Assembly: GCF_006440675.2 (NCBI RefSeq)
Contig: NZ_CP083951.1
Coordinates: 5,241,501 to 5,305,500 of the forward strand
DNA from: Mesorhizobium sp. B2-8-5
GTDB taxonomy: Bacteria; Pseudomonadota; Alphaproteobacteria; Rhizobiales; Rhizobiaceae
DNA length: 64,000 nucleotides
Reading direction: 5' to 3'
The position numbers and the translations under genes were made by a program. The notes beneath the pieces are model-generated. The model did no database searches, was not told the origin of the DNA, and saw nothing but the letters and a program-made list of their open reading frames with translations. Positions 41,749-49,926 of the stretch are shown here, in pieces (position 1 is the first letter of the stretch; every line of letters begins with the position of its first letter).

Positions 41749-42833
41749 CCGCCATGAACGTGCTTCCCATTCCCGCATCGGGACTGCCCGAGGGCGCCGT
41801 CATGCCCGAGCACAAGCTCTCCATCGTCATCCCGATGTATAACGAGGCTGACAATGTCGAGCCGCTGCTCGTCCGCATCCATCAGGCGATGGAGAATTAC
41901 AGCCAGCCCTGGGAAGTGGTGCTGGTCGACGACGGCAGCACCGACGCCACACCCGCCGAGATCCGCCGGCTGGCGGCTCAATACGGGCCGCATGTGCATG
42001 GCGTGGAACTGGTGCGCAACTACAAGCAGACCGCGGCCATGCAGGCCGGCCTCGACGCCGCGCGCGGCGACGTCATCGCGACACTCGACGGCGACCTGCA
42101 GAACGACCCGTTCGACATTCCACGCATGGTCTACCGCCTGCTGACCGAGGATCTCGACCTCGTCGCCGGCTGGCGCAAGGACCGCAAGGAAGGTTTCTGG
42201 ATGCGCCGCTTGCCCTCGCGCATCGCCAACAGGCTGATCGCGCGCGTCACCGGCGTGCAGCTCAAGGACTATGGCTGCAGCCTGAAAGTGTTTCGTGGCA
42301 GCGTCATCCGCAGCGTGCGGCTCTATGGCGAGATGCACCGCTTCATCCCGGCGTGGCTGGCGACGGTGACGACGCCGCGCCGCATCGCCCAGGAAGTGGT
42401 GACGCATCACGCACGCATCCACGGCCAGTCGAAATATGGCATCTCGCGCACCTTCCGCGTGGTGCTCGATCTCGTCTTCATGTTCTTCTTCCTGCGCTAC
42501 CGCACGCGGCCCGGACATTTCTTCGGCGGCATCGGCATCGTGCTCGGCGTGCTCGGCTCGCTGATTCTTGCCTATCTCTTTGCGATCAAGGTTTTCCTGG
42601 GACAGGATATCGGCACCAGGCCGATGCTGATCACCGGCTTCTTCCTGGTGATCGCCGGGCTGCAGGCGGTGACGTCGGGCGTGCTCGCCGAGATGCTGTC
42701 GCGCGTCTATCTCGAGGCCAATGGCGCGCTCGCCTATGTGGCGCGGCCGCAGCCCGCGCATGGCGAGGGCGATGGCTGGCACTGGCCGAGCAAGCCGGCG
42801 GCTGTGGAAAAGCCGAAGGCGCGCCGGAAGTGA
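41745..42833 (+). CDS. GT2 glycosyltransferase, dolichol-phosphate mannosyltransferase/ArnC-like
   Basis: 362 residues. The GT-A domain (24-230) has LSIVIPMYNEADNVEPL, VLVDDGSTDATP (DxD-like), TLDGDLQNDP and GCSLKVFRG. Two C-terminal transmembrane helices (about 255-280 and 292-320). This layout is that of DPM/ArnC enzymes that load a sugar on a polyprenyl phosphate in the inner membrane. The overlap with the flippase gene strongly suggests they work in series. Confidence 0.88.
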   Translation: MTAMNVLPIPASGLPEGAVMPEHKLSIVIPMYNEADNVEPLLVRIHQAMENYSQPWEVVLVDDGSTDATPAEIRRLAAQYGPHVHGVELVRNYKQTAAMQAGLDAARGDVIATLDGDLQNDPFDIPRMVYRLLTEDLDLVAGWRKDRKEGFWMRRLPSRIANRLIARVTGVQLKDYGCSLKVFRGSVIRSVRLYGEMHRFIPAWLATVTTPRRIAQEVVTHHARIHGQSKYGISRTFRVVLDLVFMFFFLRYRTRPGHFFGGIGIVLGVLGSLILAYLFAIKVFLGQDIGTRPMLITGFFLVIAGLQAVTSGVLAEMLSRVYLEANGALAYVARPQPAHGEGDGWHWPSKPAAVEKPKARRK

Positions 42834-42921
42834 TCGGGCAGACTGGCCGGCACCAGCTGCATTGCCAATCGCCTTGATTTCGCGCATCGGTCCTCGCGAC
42901 GGGAACGACCGCGAATGACCG

Positions 42922-44079
42922 ATGCCGAGGGCTGACAGATCCATCCTGATTACAGGGGCACGCGCGCCGGTGGCGCTGCATCTGGCGCGCCTTCTCCATG
43001 GCGCCGGGAAAAGGGTGATCCTGGCCGACACGCCGGCGCGGCCCATCGCGGCGGCGAGCAAGGCCTGCGCGCGCTATTGCCGGCTGCCGCCGCCGCGCTT
43101 CGAGCCGCAAGCCTATGCCGAGGCGGTCGAGGCGCTGGTCCGAGCGGAAGGCGTCGAGATGGTCGTCCCGACCTGCGAGGAGGTCTTTCACCTCGCGCTC
43201 GCCTGGCGCGGCAGGACCATGCCGGCGCAACTGTTCGCCCCCGATATCGGGTTGCTGGCGCAGGTTCACAACAAGCACAGCTTCATCCGGTTGGCTGAAC
43301 AGCTTGGCCTGGCGGTGCCGGAGACCACGCTTCTCAATTCCCGCGACGATCTGGAGGCGGTACGTGGCCGCTCACGCGACCTGGTGTTCAAGCCGGTCTG
43401 GTCGCGCTTCGCCAGCCACGTTCTGCTGCGTCCGACACCGGATTTCCTCGATGCGATCGTGCCCTCGCCCGCCATGCCCTGGGTGGCGCAGCGTTTTGTC
43501 GAGGGCAAGGAGATCAGCGCCTATGCGGTGGCGCAAGAAGGCAGGCTCAAGGCGCTTGGGCTCTACCGCTCGCTCTACCGCGCCGGCAAAGGCGCCGGCA
43601 TCTTCTTCGAGCGGGTCGAGGACGATGCCGCGCGCGATCTGGTCGAGCGCATCGTCGCCGGCACCGCATGGACCGGGCAGATCTCCTTCGACCTGATGCG
43701 CGAGGCGGATGGCCGCGTGCTGCCGCTCGAATGCAACCCGCGCGCCGTGAGCGGCCTGCATTTCTTCCGCAATCCGGCGCGCTTTGTGGATGCCGTGCTC
43801 GGCGACGGTCAGGAAGTCATTCCCGATGTGTCCGCGCCGCAAACCGTGCGACTCGCGATGTGGATCTATGGCCTGCCTGCGGCGTTGCGTTCAGGCGGCC
43901 TCGGCCGCTTTCGCAAAGCGATGCGAATGGGCGAGGAATTGCTCGATTGGCCAGGCGATTCCGCGCCGGTGAAGGCACAATGGCCGGCGCTGCTGGAGGT
44001 TGCGCGAGTGGCATTGCGCCAACGCATCGGCCTGCAGGCGGCGTCGACGCGTGATATCGAATGGAATGGGCCTGGTTGA
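42922..44079 (+). CDS. ATP-grasp domain protein (carboxylate-amine ligase-like)
   Basis: 385 residues. N-terminal Rossmann-like part ILITGARAPVALHLARLLHG, then the ATP-grasp fold: LVFKPVWSRFASHVLLRP (Lys), WVAQRFVEGKEISAYAVAQE and PLECNPRAVSGLHFF (metal Glu and Asn). Activation of a carboxylate by ATP is expected. Substrate unknown. Follows the GT2 gene by 88 bases, so it may belong to the same surface-lipid or conjugate pathway. Confidence 0.85.
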   Translation: MPRADRSILITGARAPVALHLARLLHGAGKRVILADTPARPIAAASKACARYCRLPPPRFEPQAYAEAVEALVRAEGVEMVVPTCEEVFHLALAWRGRTMPAQLFAPDIGLLAQVHNKHSFIRLAEQLGLAVPETTLLNSRDDLEAVRGRSRDLVFKPVWSRFASHVLLRPTPDFLDAIVPSPAMPWVAQRFVEGKEISAYAVAQEGRLKALGLYRSLYRAGKGAGIFFERVEDDAARDLVERIVAGTAWTGQISFDLMREADGRVLPLECNPRAVSGLHFFRNPARFVDAVLGDGQEVIPDVSAPQTVRLAMWIYGLPAALRSGGLGRFRKAMRMGEELLDWPGDSAPVKAQWPALLEVARVALRQRIGLQAASTRDIEWNGPG

Positions 44080-44085
44080 GGCGCT

Positions 44086-44397
44086 TCAGGCCCTGAGCGA
44101 GCCCGGGCCGATAGGCTTGACCTCAAGTTGCAAACCCAGCGCCTTGGTGACGCCCAACAGCGTGCTGAGGCGCGGATCGCCCTTTTCGCTCAGCGCCTTA
44201 TAAAGCGCCTCGCGCGTAACGCCAGCCTCTTTCGCCACGGCCGTCATGCCTATGGAGCGCGCTACGTCGCCGAGCGCGTGCGTAATGAGCGCGGGATCGC
44301 CATCCTCGAAGGCAGCTTCGATGTAGGCCAAGCGATCCTCCGGAGTTTTCAGGTGGTCGAGAATGTCGAAGCGGGTGGTTTCGAGAGGCATCGTCAT
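44086..44397 (-). CDS. Antitoxin of a HI1419/HI1420-type addiction module
   Basis: 103 residues from ATG 44397. Contains LETTRFDILDHLKTPEDRLA, IEAAFEDGDPALITHALGDV and the HTH VARSIGMTAVAKEAGVTREA-LYKALSEKGDPRL, all diagnostic of the putative addiction-module antidote (HigA-like) family. ATG overlaps the end of the (frameshifted) toxin frame. It would bind and neutralise the toxin and repress the promoter. Confidence 0.9.
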   Translation of the reverse strand: MTMPLETTRFDILDHLKTPEDRLAYIEAAFEDGDPALITHALGDVARSIGMTAVAKEAGVTREALYKALSEKGDPRLSTLLGVTKALGLQLEVKPIGPGSLRA

Positions 44398-44680
44398 ATC
44401 TCCTTTGCCATCTGTTTCGCCTTGCGATGTCGCGCCTTTGGCTGGACTTGTCGCCGCCACAGAGCAGTATGATCACGGCGTTTCCAATCTTCACAAAGTA
44501 GAGCCGGTAGCCTGGGCCATGGTCGATCCGAAGCTCGCCGATGCCATCGAAGTATTTGACATCACCGATGTTACCGATCTCGACCCGACGGATGCGGGCG
44601 ACGACGCGCTGTCGAGCCGCGGTGTCACGAAGCGCGTCCAGCCAGTTGGTGAAATCGGCGGTCTGCCGGACCTCGATCAT
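44394..44680 (-). pseudogene. RelE/HigB-type toxin gene with a one-base frameshift near its end
   Basis: From ATG 44680 the frame gives MIEVRQTADFTNWLDALRDT, then RIRRVEIGNIGDVKYFDGIG, YRLYFVKIGNAVIILLCGGD and SSQRRDIA, the phage-Gp49-like RelE/ParE toxin fold. Past about 44424 it leaves frame: the expected ending KAKQMAKEI-stop is present one base out of phase, with its TGA overlapping the antitoxin ATG (ATGA). The 287-base span is one short of a multiple of three. As sequenced the frame runs on to 44198 and overprints the antitoxin. Either a disabling indel or an assembly error. Confidence 0.8.
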
Positions 44681-44732
44681 GCGTGAACTATAATTCACGA
44701 AAACATTCAAATCAAGGTATGTGAACTATAAT

Positions 44733-45728
44733 TCACAGCTCGATATAATGCACCCTTGCCTCACCTGCCGCCGCCGGCATCCTCCCTTCCATGATCGCGG
44801 CGATGTCGCGGCGCAAGAAATCAAGCGGGCCGATCACCGGCAGGGCCTGCGGCGGCAGCCGAGCGTTGTCGCTGGCCGATTTCAGCACCCGGCGGTCCTG
44901 GTGCAGCGCGACGGTGAAGAGCGGCTTGAAGGCCAGCGCCTTGAGTTCGCCGAACAGGCCTTGGCGCCGGCCGATAAGCCAGCCGACGCCCTCGACGGTG
45001 CGTTCGTCGGCCTGGCGGAGGTGAAAGGTGGTGGCCAGGACCAGCCCGTCCTTGCCCCAATATTCGAGCTCGGCGATGCCGGGATGACGGAAGCGACCAA
45101 TGGTTTTCGCGCGCTCGCCTTCGAGCAACCGGCTGATGAGGCCCTGCTGGCGGTCCTCGCCAGTGTAGCTGGCCTCGACCCAGCCCTCGCCGCCGGTCAC
45201 CTCGACCCGAACCAGATGGCGCTTGGAGGTGAGGCCGCGCAGCAGGCCTTTGTGGGTGAAGTGGGTGTGGGTGGCGTCGAGGATGTTCTCGGCGGCGTCG
45301 ATCACCGTCGACTGCGTCGATGAGCGAACCCGCCGCGCGATGATATCCCTGCCCTGCATGCAGTGCAGGTAAGGCTCGCCCCGCGGCGTGCCGGACGAGA
45401 TGAAGACGACGCCGTCGCGCTCGATCGCCGCGTAGCGGCGGACCCGGTAGTGCGGCATGGCGCCAACAAGGCCGGGGATCGCGGTGCAGCGGCCTTCGCC
45501 GTCATAACGCCAGCCGTGATAGGGGCATTCGATCTCGCCGCCGACGATCTTGCCGGTCGACAGCTCGACCAGCCGGTGCGGACAGCGGTCGAACAACGCG
45601 GCGATGCCCTGCGCCGAGCGGAACAGCACCACCGGCGCGCCGTCGAACAGAATGCGCTTCGGCCGCTTGCCGATATCGGCGGACAGCGCCGCCGCCTGCC
45701 AATGATCCTCCCCACGCCGCTCGCTCAC
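44733..45728 (-). CDS. Rieske non-heme iron oxygenase (last gene of the six-gene cluster)
   Basis: 331 residues. Rieske 2Fe-2S domain with C49-P-H51 and C68-P-Y-H71 (CPHRLVELSTGKIVGGEIEC...). The catalytic domain has the mononuclear iron site N148-x2-D151-x2-H154-x4-H159 (ENILDATHTHFTHKG). Single-component alpha-subunit size, like VanA or choline/carnitine-type monooxygenases; the electron donors must come from elsewhere. The start ATG overlaps the upstream gene's stop as ATGA. A tailoring oxygenation step is implied by context. Confidence 0.9.
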   Translation of the reverse strand: MSERRGEDHWQAAALSADIGKRPKRILFDGAPVVLFRSAQGIAALFDRCPHRLVELSTGKIVGGEIECPYHGWRYDGEGRCTAIPGLVGAMPHYRVRRYAAIERDGVVFISSGTPRGEPYLHCMQGRDIIARRVRSSTQSTVIDAAENILDATHTHFTHKGLLRGLTSKRHLVRVEVTGGEGWVEASYTGEDRQQGLISRLLEGERAKTIGRFRHPGIAELEYWGKDGLVLATTFHLRQADERTVEGVGWLIGRRQGLFGELKALAFKPLFTVALHQDRRVLKSASDNARLPPQALPVIGPLDFLRRDIAAIMEGRMPAAAGEARVHYIEL

Positions 45729-46855
45729 AATTCGAACCTCCTGAGCAGGGGAATGCCGACCAGCGCCAGCACGGTCTCCATGACGCGGATCGCCAGGCGC
45801 CGGCGAAGCGCAAGATGCCCGGCATAGACGGCGTTGTATTCGATCGCGGCGACCGCGCCGCGCCGGCGTTTGAAATCGGCGGCACCCGCGCTCATGTTGA
45901 AGAACAGGCCCCGCGCCGTGGCGTGGTCCTGCCCCATCGCCATCATCATGCGATAAAGCCCGTCGGCCACCGGCAAGCCCGTGTCGTAGCCGACGATGGG
46001 CTGGGTCAGCGTACCGCCGTTTTCGAACAGGCCGGTGACGGCGACCAGCTCGCCGCCCGGCCTGCGCAGCCCCGCCAGGCCGATGATGCCGCGTCGGTGC
46101 ATTTCGGCGATGTAGCGAGCCGTGTAGTGCGGATTGAGCGGCGTGTATTTGTCGAGATAGAGCATATTGTAGAGCTGCTCGGCGCGCGCATAATCGGCCT
46201 CAGTGAAATCGCCATTGCCGACCCGCTCGAACGGCGTCGCGCGCAGGCGGGCGCGATCGCGCTTCATGTCGCGCGTCATTGCGGGCGATGCGCTGCGGTC
46301 GGCGAAGATGTAGATCTGGCGCGCCGCCAGCATGCGGAATCCCTCGGCCTTCAAGGCGGCCATGGTCGCTGGATCGGCGATATCGTTCAACGAGCGGATG
46401 ACGATGGCGCGATCGGGGAAACGCCCGGTCAGGGCCGCGCGCAGCGACGCGGCCGCCGGCCGGTCGAGCAACGGCACCGGGTTGGTCGAATAAAGCCAGT
46501 TGTTGACCTGCGCCTGATGGTCGAGGCCGCTTGCCCTGACAAGCGGCGCGCACGCCCCAATCAGGGCGTTGAGCGCGCGTTGCAGCAGCGGGTGGGCGGC
46601 GAAGTTGCGCGTCTCGTCCATCGCATAGTCGATATAGGCGCAGGTCGGGCAGCAGATATAGCAGTTGGGCGCTTCATCGGCGTCGTTCAGCGTCAGCGGA
46701 AAAATCCGCCTGGCGACTTCGAACGTCTCGACTTTCGTCTTCAGGTTAGAGATGAGATCGCGCACCGGCACCTCGTTGAAAAGCCTCACAAAAGCCTCGA
46801 CCTTTGCCGGCTTGTTCTCGACCCGGTCGGCCTGCTGCGCAGGCCTTTCCATCAT
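45725..46855 (-). CDS. GNAT/FemAB-like acyltransferase with an N-terminal cysteine cluster
   Basis: 376 residues from ATG 46855 (MMERPAQQADRVENK), 11 bases after the ligase gene. An upstream in-frame ATG at 46891 would overlap the ligase by 25 bases. The first third holds a four-cysteine cluster CYICCPTCAY at about 65-74, a possible Fe-S or zinc site. The last 150 residues follow the FemAB/GNAT layout: RRGIIGLAGLRRPGGELVAV, QPIVGYDTGLPVADGLYRMM and NMSAGAADFKRRRGAVAAIE. This suggests an aminoacyl or acyl-CoA/ACP transfer. No close family is recognised. Confidence 0.6.
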   Translation of the reverse strand: MMERPAQQADRVENKPAKVEAFVRLFNEVPVRDLISNLKTKVETFEVARRIFPLTLNDADEAPNCYICCPTCAYIDYAMDETRNFAAHPLLQRALNALIGACAPLVRASGLDHQAQVNNWLYSTNPVPLLDRPAAASLRAALTGRFPDRAIVIRSLNDIADPATMAALKAEGFRMLAARQIYIFADRSASPAMTRDMKRDRARLRATPFERVGNGDFTEADYARAEQLYNMLYLDKYTPLNPHYTARYIAEMHRRGIIGLAGLRRPGGELVAVTGLFENGGTLTQPIVGYDTGLPVADGLYRMMMAMGQDHATARGLFFNMSAGAADFKRRRGAVAAIEYNAVYAGHLALRRRLAIRVMETVLALVGIPLLRRFEL

Positions 46856-46866
46856 CGCCGCGCCGC

Positions 46867-48123
46867 TCACCGCGCCGGCTCCAGGCGGCATTCGACGCGG
46901 CGCAGCTTGCGGCCTGTTTCCAGCGGCAGCGGCGCGCGGATGAGCGTCACGGTAGCGACCGCCTTTCGCATTTCCAGCAGCGCGCGGACTGCCTGATGAG
47001 CGGCCACAGCCGCTTCCTCCGCGAACGTCGGTGGAAGCCTGAGCTCGACCCTGTCCGGCGCGGTCTGGACGAGGCGAAAGTCGTCAATGCGGCGGTCGGC
47101 CTTGAGCACGGCGTTGCGCAGCACATCGGGCGTGACCAGGATCAGGCCGTCCTGTGACATAAGACGGAAGACATCGTCCATGCGGCCGACGATCTCGTCG
47201 ACGCAGCGCAGCGGCGAGCCGCAGCCGCAAGCCTGTCCGGACAGGCGCAAAAGGTCATTCATCCGGTAGCGCGCCATGATCTGGGTTTGGCGGCGAAAGG
47301 CCGTCACCAGCGGCGTCACCAGCCCCTCTCCCGCCGGCTCGAATTCGAAGAAGACGGAGTCTTCCGCAAGATGCAGTCCGCCCTGCCGGCAGGTCACCGC
47401 GAACAGGCCTTCGGTCGCCATATAGATCTGGTCGAGTGGCAGCCGGAAGAAATTTTCGATCACCGGGCGATCGACCGGATCGAGCGTCTCGGCGGCGGAG
47501 AAGACGCGCTTCGGCCGGAGCCGGAAGTTTTCGGCCGCGAAATGGCGCAAGATTTTTGGCGGCGCGATGATGACCGTCGGGTCGAACATTTCGAGCGCGC
47601 CGCGCCAGCTCTCCGGCCCTGCGGTCAGATCGAAGAAGGCGAGCTTGATCAGGCGCGATTTGCGGGCGCTGTCGTAGAGCCCGGTGTTCTGCGGCAGGAC
47701 GACGGCGACGCGCATGCCGCGCCACAGAAGATCCGGCGCCGCCTTGGCCAGAATCGCGCCCAGCCAGCGGTATTTTTCGGCCTCGGAAATCACGAACAAG
47801 CCGCGATTGCCCGATGTTCCGGTGCTGGCGCCGACCGTGAGCGATCCGGCGCGGCCATCGCGCGCCAGGGCCGCCCAGGCTTGCGTGGCGGTGAGACCGT
47901 GGATGTTGAATTCGTCGAAGCGCGCCATCAGCAGCGCCTTGTCGGTGATCGGCAAGTCGGTGAGGTGCGCCGGCGCCTTGCCGTAAAAGGACGCGCGCGG
48001 CAGGTCGCGGTCAAGGAAGCGCCGCAAGGCGGCCGCCTGCCAGCGTTCGAAGCCGGGCCGGGTCTTGCGCGACACCCAGCGTGTCAGGGCGAAGCAGCCT
48101 GCCGCTTCCGCCAGCCCGCTCAT
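46867..48123 (-). CDS. PaaK/F390-synthetase-like adenylate-forming enzyme
   Basis: 418 residues. Adenylation motif STGTSGNRG at 100-108 (the P-loop-like A3 motif). Later segments FSAAETLDPVDRPVIENFF, YMATEGLFAVTCRQGG and YRMNDLLRLSGQACGCGSPL form the acceptor-domain region with a CxCG zinc-like motif, and VDEIVGRMDDVFRL is the A7-A8 hinge. It would activate a carboxylic acid as acyl-AMP and load it on CoA or a carrier. Overlaps the upstream gene as ATGA. No standalone carrier protein gene is seen in the cluster. Confidence 0.82.
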   Translation of the reverse strand: MSGLAEAAGCFALTRWVSRKTRPGFERWQAAALRRFLDRDLPRASFYGKAPAHLTDLPITDKALLMARFDEFNIHGLTATQAWAALARDGRAGSLTVGASTGTSGNRGLFVISEAEKYRWLGAILAKAAPDLLWRGMRVAVVLPQNTGLYDSARKSRLIKLAFFDLTAGPESWRGALEMFDPTVIIAPPKILRHFAAENFRLRPKRVFSAAETLDPVDRPVIENFFRLPLDQIYMATEGLFAVTCRQGGLHLAEDSVFFEFEPAGEGLVTPLVTAFRRQTQIMARYRMNDLLRLSGQACGCGSPLRCVDEIVGRMDDVFRLMSQDGLILVTPDVLRNAVLKADRRIDDFRLVQTAPDRVELRLPPTFAEEAAVAAHQAVRALLEMRKAVATVTLIRAPLPLETGRKLRRVECRLEPAR

Positions 48124-48944
48124 GCGGCCTCCGGCGCGAGATCATAAGATGTCGGAGCGGGATCATGGCAGAGCATCACCTCGCCGCCGGTGGCGAGGAA
48201 GCGGCGCAGCATGGCGCTGGTCGGCTCGATCGCCGCGGCATCCTCTGCGATCAGCGTGGCAGGGAAACCCGGCGTGCGGTTTTCGGTCAAGGCTGTGAGC
48301 AGCCATTGCACATCGACGGCGTAGAGCAGCGGCCGGTCGAGGCCATTGAACAGCAGGCCGAACTGGCCATCGGCATGTCCAGGCAGATCGACCGCGATCA
48401 CGCTGCCGTCGCCGAAGAGATCGGCGCCGCCGGGTACATCCTCGCGCGCCTCGACCCTCCGCTTCGCGGACAGGCCCTCCAGCCTCGCCTCGAAATCCAG
48501 CGGGAAGAGTTCGGCAAAGACGCCATGGCGCAGATTCTGCCTCGGGCTGCGCGCCTTGACCCGCGCACAGGCGGCATCGCTGGCGATGAAGCGAGCGTTG
48601 CGGAACAGCGACAGGCCCGAAATGTGGTCGACGTGGAAATGAGTGACAATGATTGTGCGGATGTCATCGGGCGACAGGCCGAAACGCCGAAGCACCGGCA
48701 GGACCTGTTCGGCCGCATTGAGCTCGGGTTTCAGCAGCGCACCGTAGAGCCGCAGCATCCGGCCGCGTCGCGCCCCGCTCAAAGCTTCCTGCGTATAGCC
48801 GGTATCGATGAGCACCGGCCCGGCAGTTGGGTGAAAGATCAGCCCGTAGCGGACGCGCAGCTTGACACTTTGCCAACTGCCGCCGCGCAGGATCAATCGC
48901 TCGGCGGCGCTCACCCAGGCGCTGTTGGCGAAGACGATCCTCAT
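48120..48944 (-). CDS. Metallo-beta-lactamase fold hydrolase
   Basis: 274 residues. Metal motif H102-F-H104-V-D106-H107 (VTHFHVDHISG), a downstream GHADGQFGLLF and YAVDVQWL, and a C-terminal LCHDP histidine complete the dinuclear zinc site. Overlap with the neighbouring start codons is ATGA on both sides. Hydrolysis of a lactone, thioester or phosphoester intermediate in the pathway is a reasonable guess. As a quorum-quenching-type lactonase it would be less well explained by the context. Confidence 0.88.
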   Translation of the reverse strand: MRIVFANSAWVSAAERLILRGGSWQSVKLRVRYGLIFHPTAGPVLIDTGYTQEALSGARRGRMLRLYGALLKPELNAAEQVLPVLRRFGLSPDDIRTIIVTHFHVDHISGLSLFRNARFIASDAACARVKARSPRQNLRHGVFAELFPLDFEARLEGLSAKRRVEAREDVPGGADLFGDGSVIAVDLPGHADGQFGLLFNGLDRPLLYAVDVQWLLTALTENRTPGFPATLIAEDAAAIEPTSAMLRRFLATGGEVMLCHDPAPTSYDLAPEAA

Positions 48945-49924
48945 GCCTGCGCCCCACCGGAAAACGTGCGGTCAAGCCCTTGCTCGAACGAGATCTTCGG
49001 TGCCCAGCCAAGCATCCGCTTCGCCTTGGAGAGATCGAGGCTTTGCGCATAGGCGAAGAGACCGAGCCCATAGCGCGTGACCGGCGGCTCGGGCCGGCCA
49101 GGCAACCGGAGCGCCACCGCTTCCATCAGGCCGGCCGCCAGCATCGCCGGCATGAGCGGCGTCGGCCGCCAGCGCGCCTTGATACCGGCGCGGGCGCAGG
49201 CCTCGTCGGCAATGCGGCGGACCGGCAGCATTTCGCCGCCGGAGATGTTGAAGATCTCGCACTCCGCTTCCCTGGGCGCGGCAAGCGCCGCCATCACCGC
49301 GTCGACGACATCGTCGATATGGGTGAGGTCGATGGCCGCCCGGCCATCGCGAAACAGTGGCAAAGGCCGGCTCCTCGCGGCCTTGATCAGCCGCGGCAGC
49401 AGCGCCCGATCGCCGGCGCCGTAAATGCCGCGCGGCCGCAGCACCACCGGATGGATGGCGGGGCGGCCGAGCACGACCTTTTCGGCCTCGCGCTTGGTGC
49501 GGGCATAGTGATTGACGGGCTCCGGCAAGGCCATATCCTCGGCGAGGCCAAGCTGGTCGCGGAAGGCAAAGCAGACGGACGGGCTGGAGATGTGGACGAA
49601 GCGGCTGACGCCTTGCCGCTCGGCGAAGTCGAGCAGGTTCCGTGTCGCCGTGACATTGGCCGCCTCGAAATCCGCAAGGCGGCCGAAGGGCGAAGAGAGC
49701 GCCGCGCAATGGATGATCCGCTCGACCCTGCCAAGTCTCGGATCGAGCGCGCCATCGAGCGGCTGCGCGAGATCGTGGCGGACGATGCGATGGCCGGCGG
49801 CCTCCAGCGCGGCGCAGCGCGCTTCATCGCGGCCGAGCCCGAGCGCCAGCGTGCCGGACGCGGCAAGCCGCTCGAGCACATGAGCACCGAGGAAGCCGCT
49901 GGCGCCGGTGACGAGCACAGCCAT
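48941..49924 (-). CDS. NAD(P)-dependent epimerase/dehydratase-type SDR (3-beta-HSD/OleD-like)
   Basis: 327 residues, an extended SDR with G-x2-G-x2-G in TGASGFLGAH (residues 6-15), and catalytic Y140-x3-K144 (NHYARTKREAEK). SPSVCFAFRDQL and RPRGIYGAGDRALLPRL match the 3-beta-HSD/OleD-like branch. It would reduce or oxidise a beta-keto/hydroxy group made by the KAS III. Starts two bases after the KAS III stop and overlaps the hydrolase gene by four bases. Confidence 0.88.
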   Translation of the reverse strand: MAVLVTGASGFLGAHVLERLAASGTLALGLGRDEARCAALEAAGHRIVRHDLAQPLDGALDPRLGRVERIIHCAALSSPFGRLADFEAANVTATRNLLDFAERQGVSRFVHISSPSVCFAFRDQLGLAEDMALPEPVNHYARTKREAEKVVLGRPAIHPVVLRPRGIYGAGDRALLPRLIKAARSRPLPLFRDGRAAIDLTHIDDVVDAVMAALAAPREAECEIFNISGGEMLPVRRIADEACARAGIKARWRPTPLMPAMLAAGLMEAVALRLPGRPEPPVTRYGLGLFAYAQSLDLSKAKRMLGWAPKISFEQGLDRTFSGGAQA

Positions 49925-49926
49925 CC

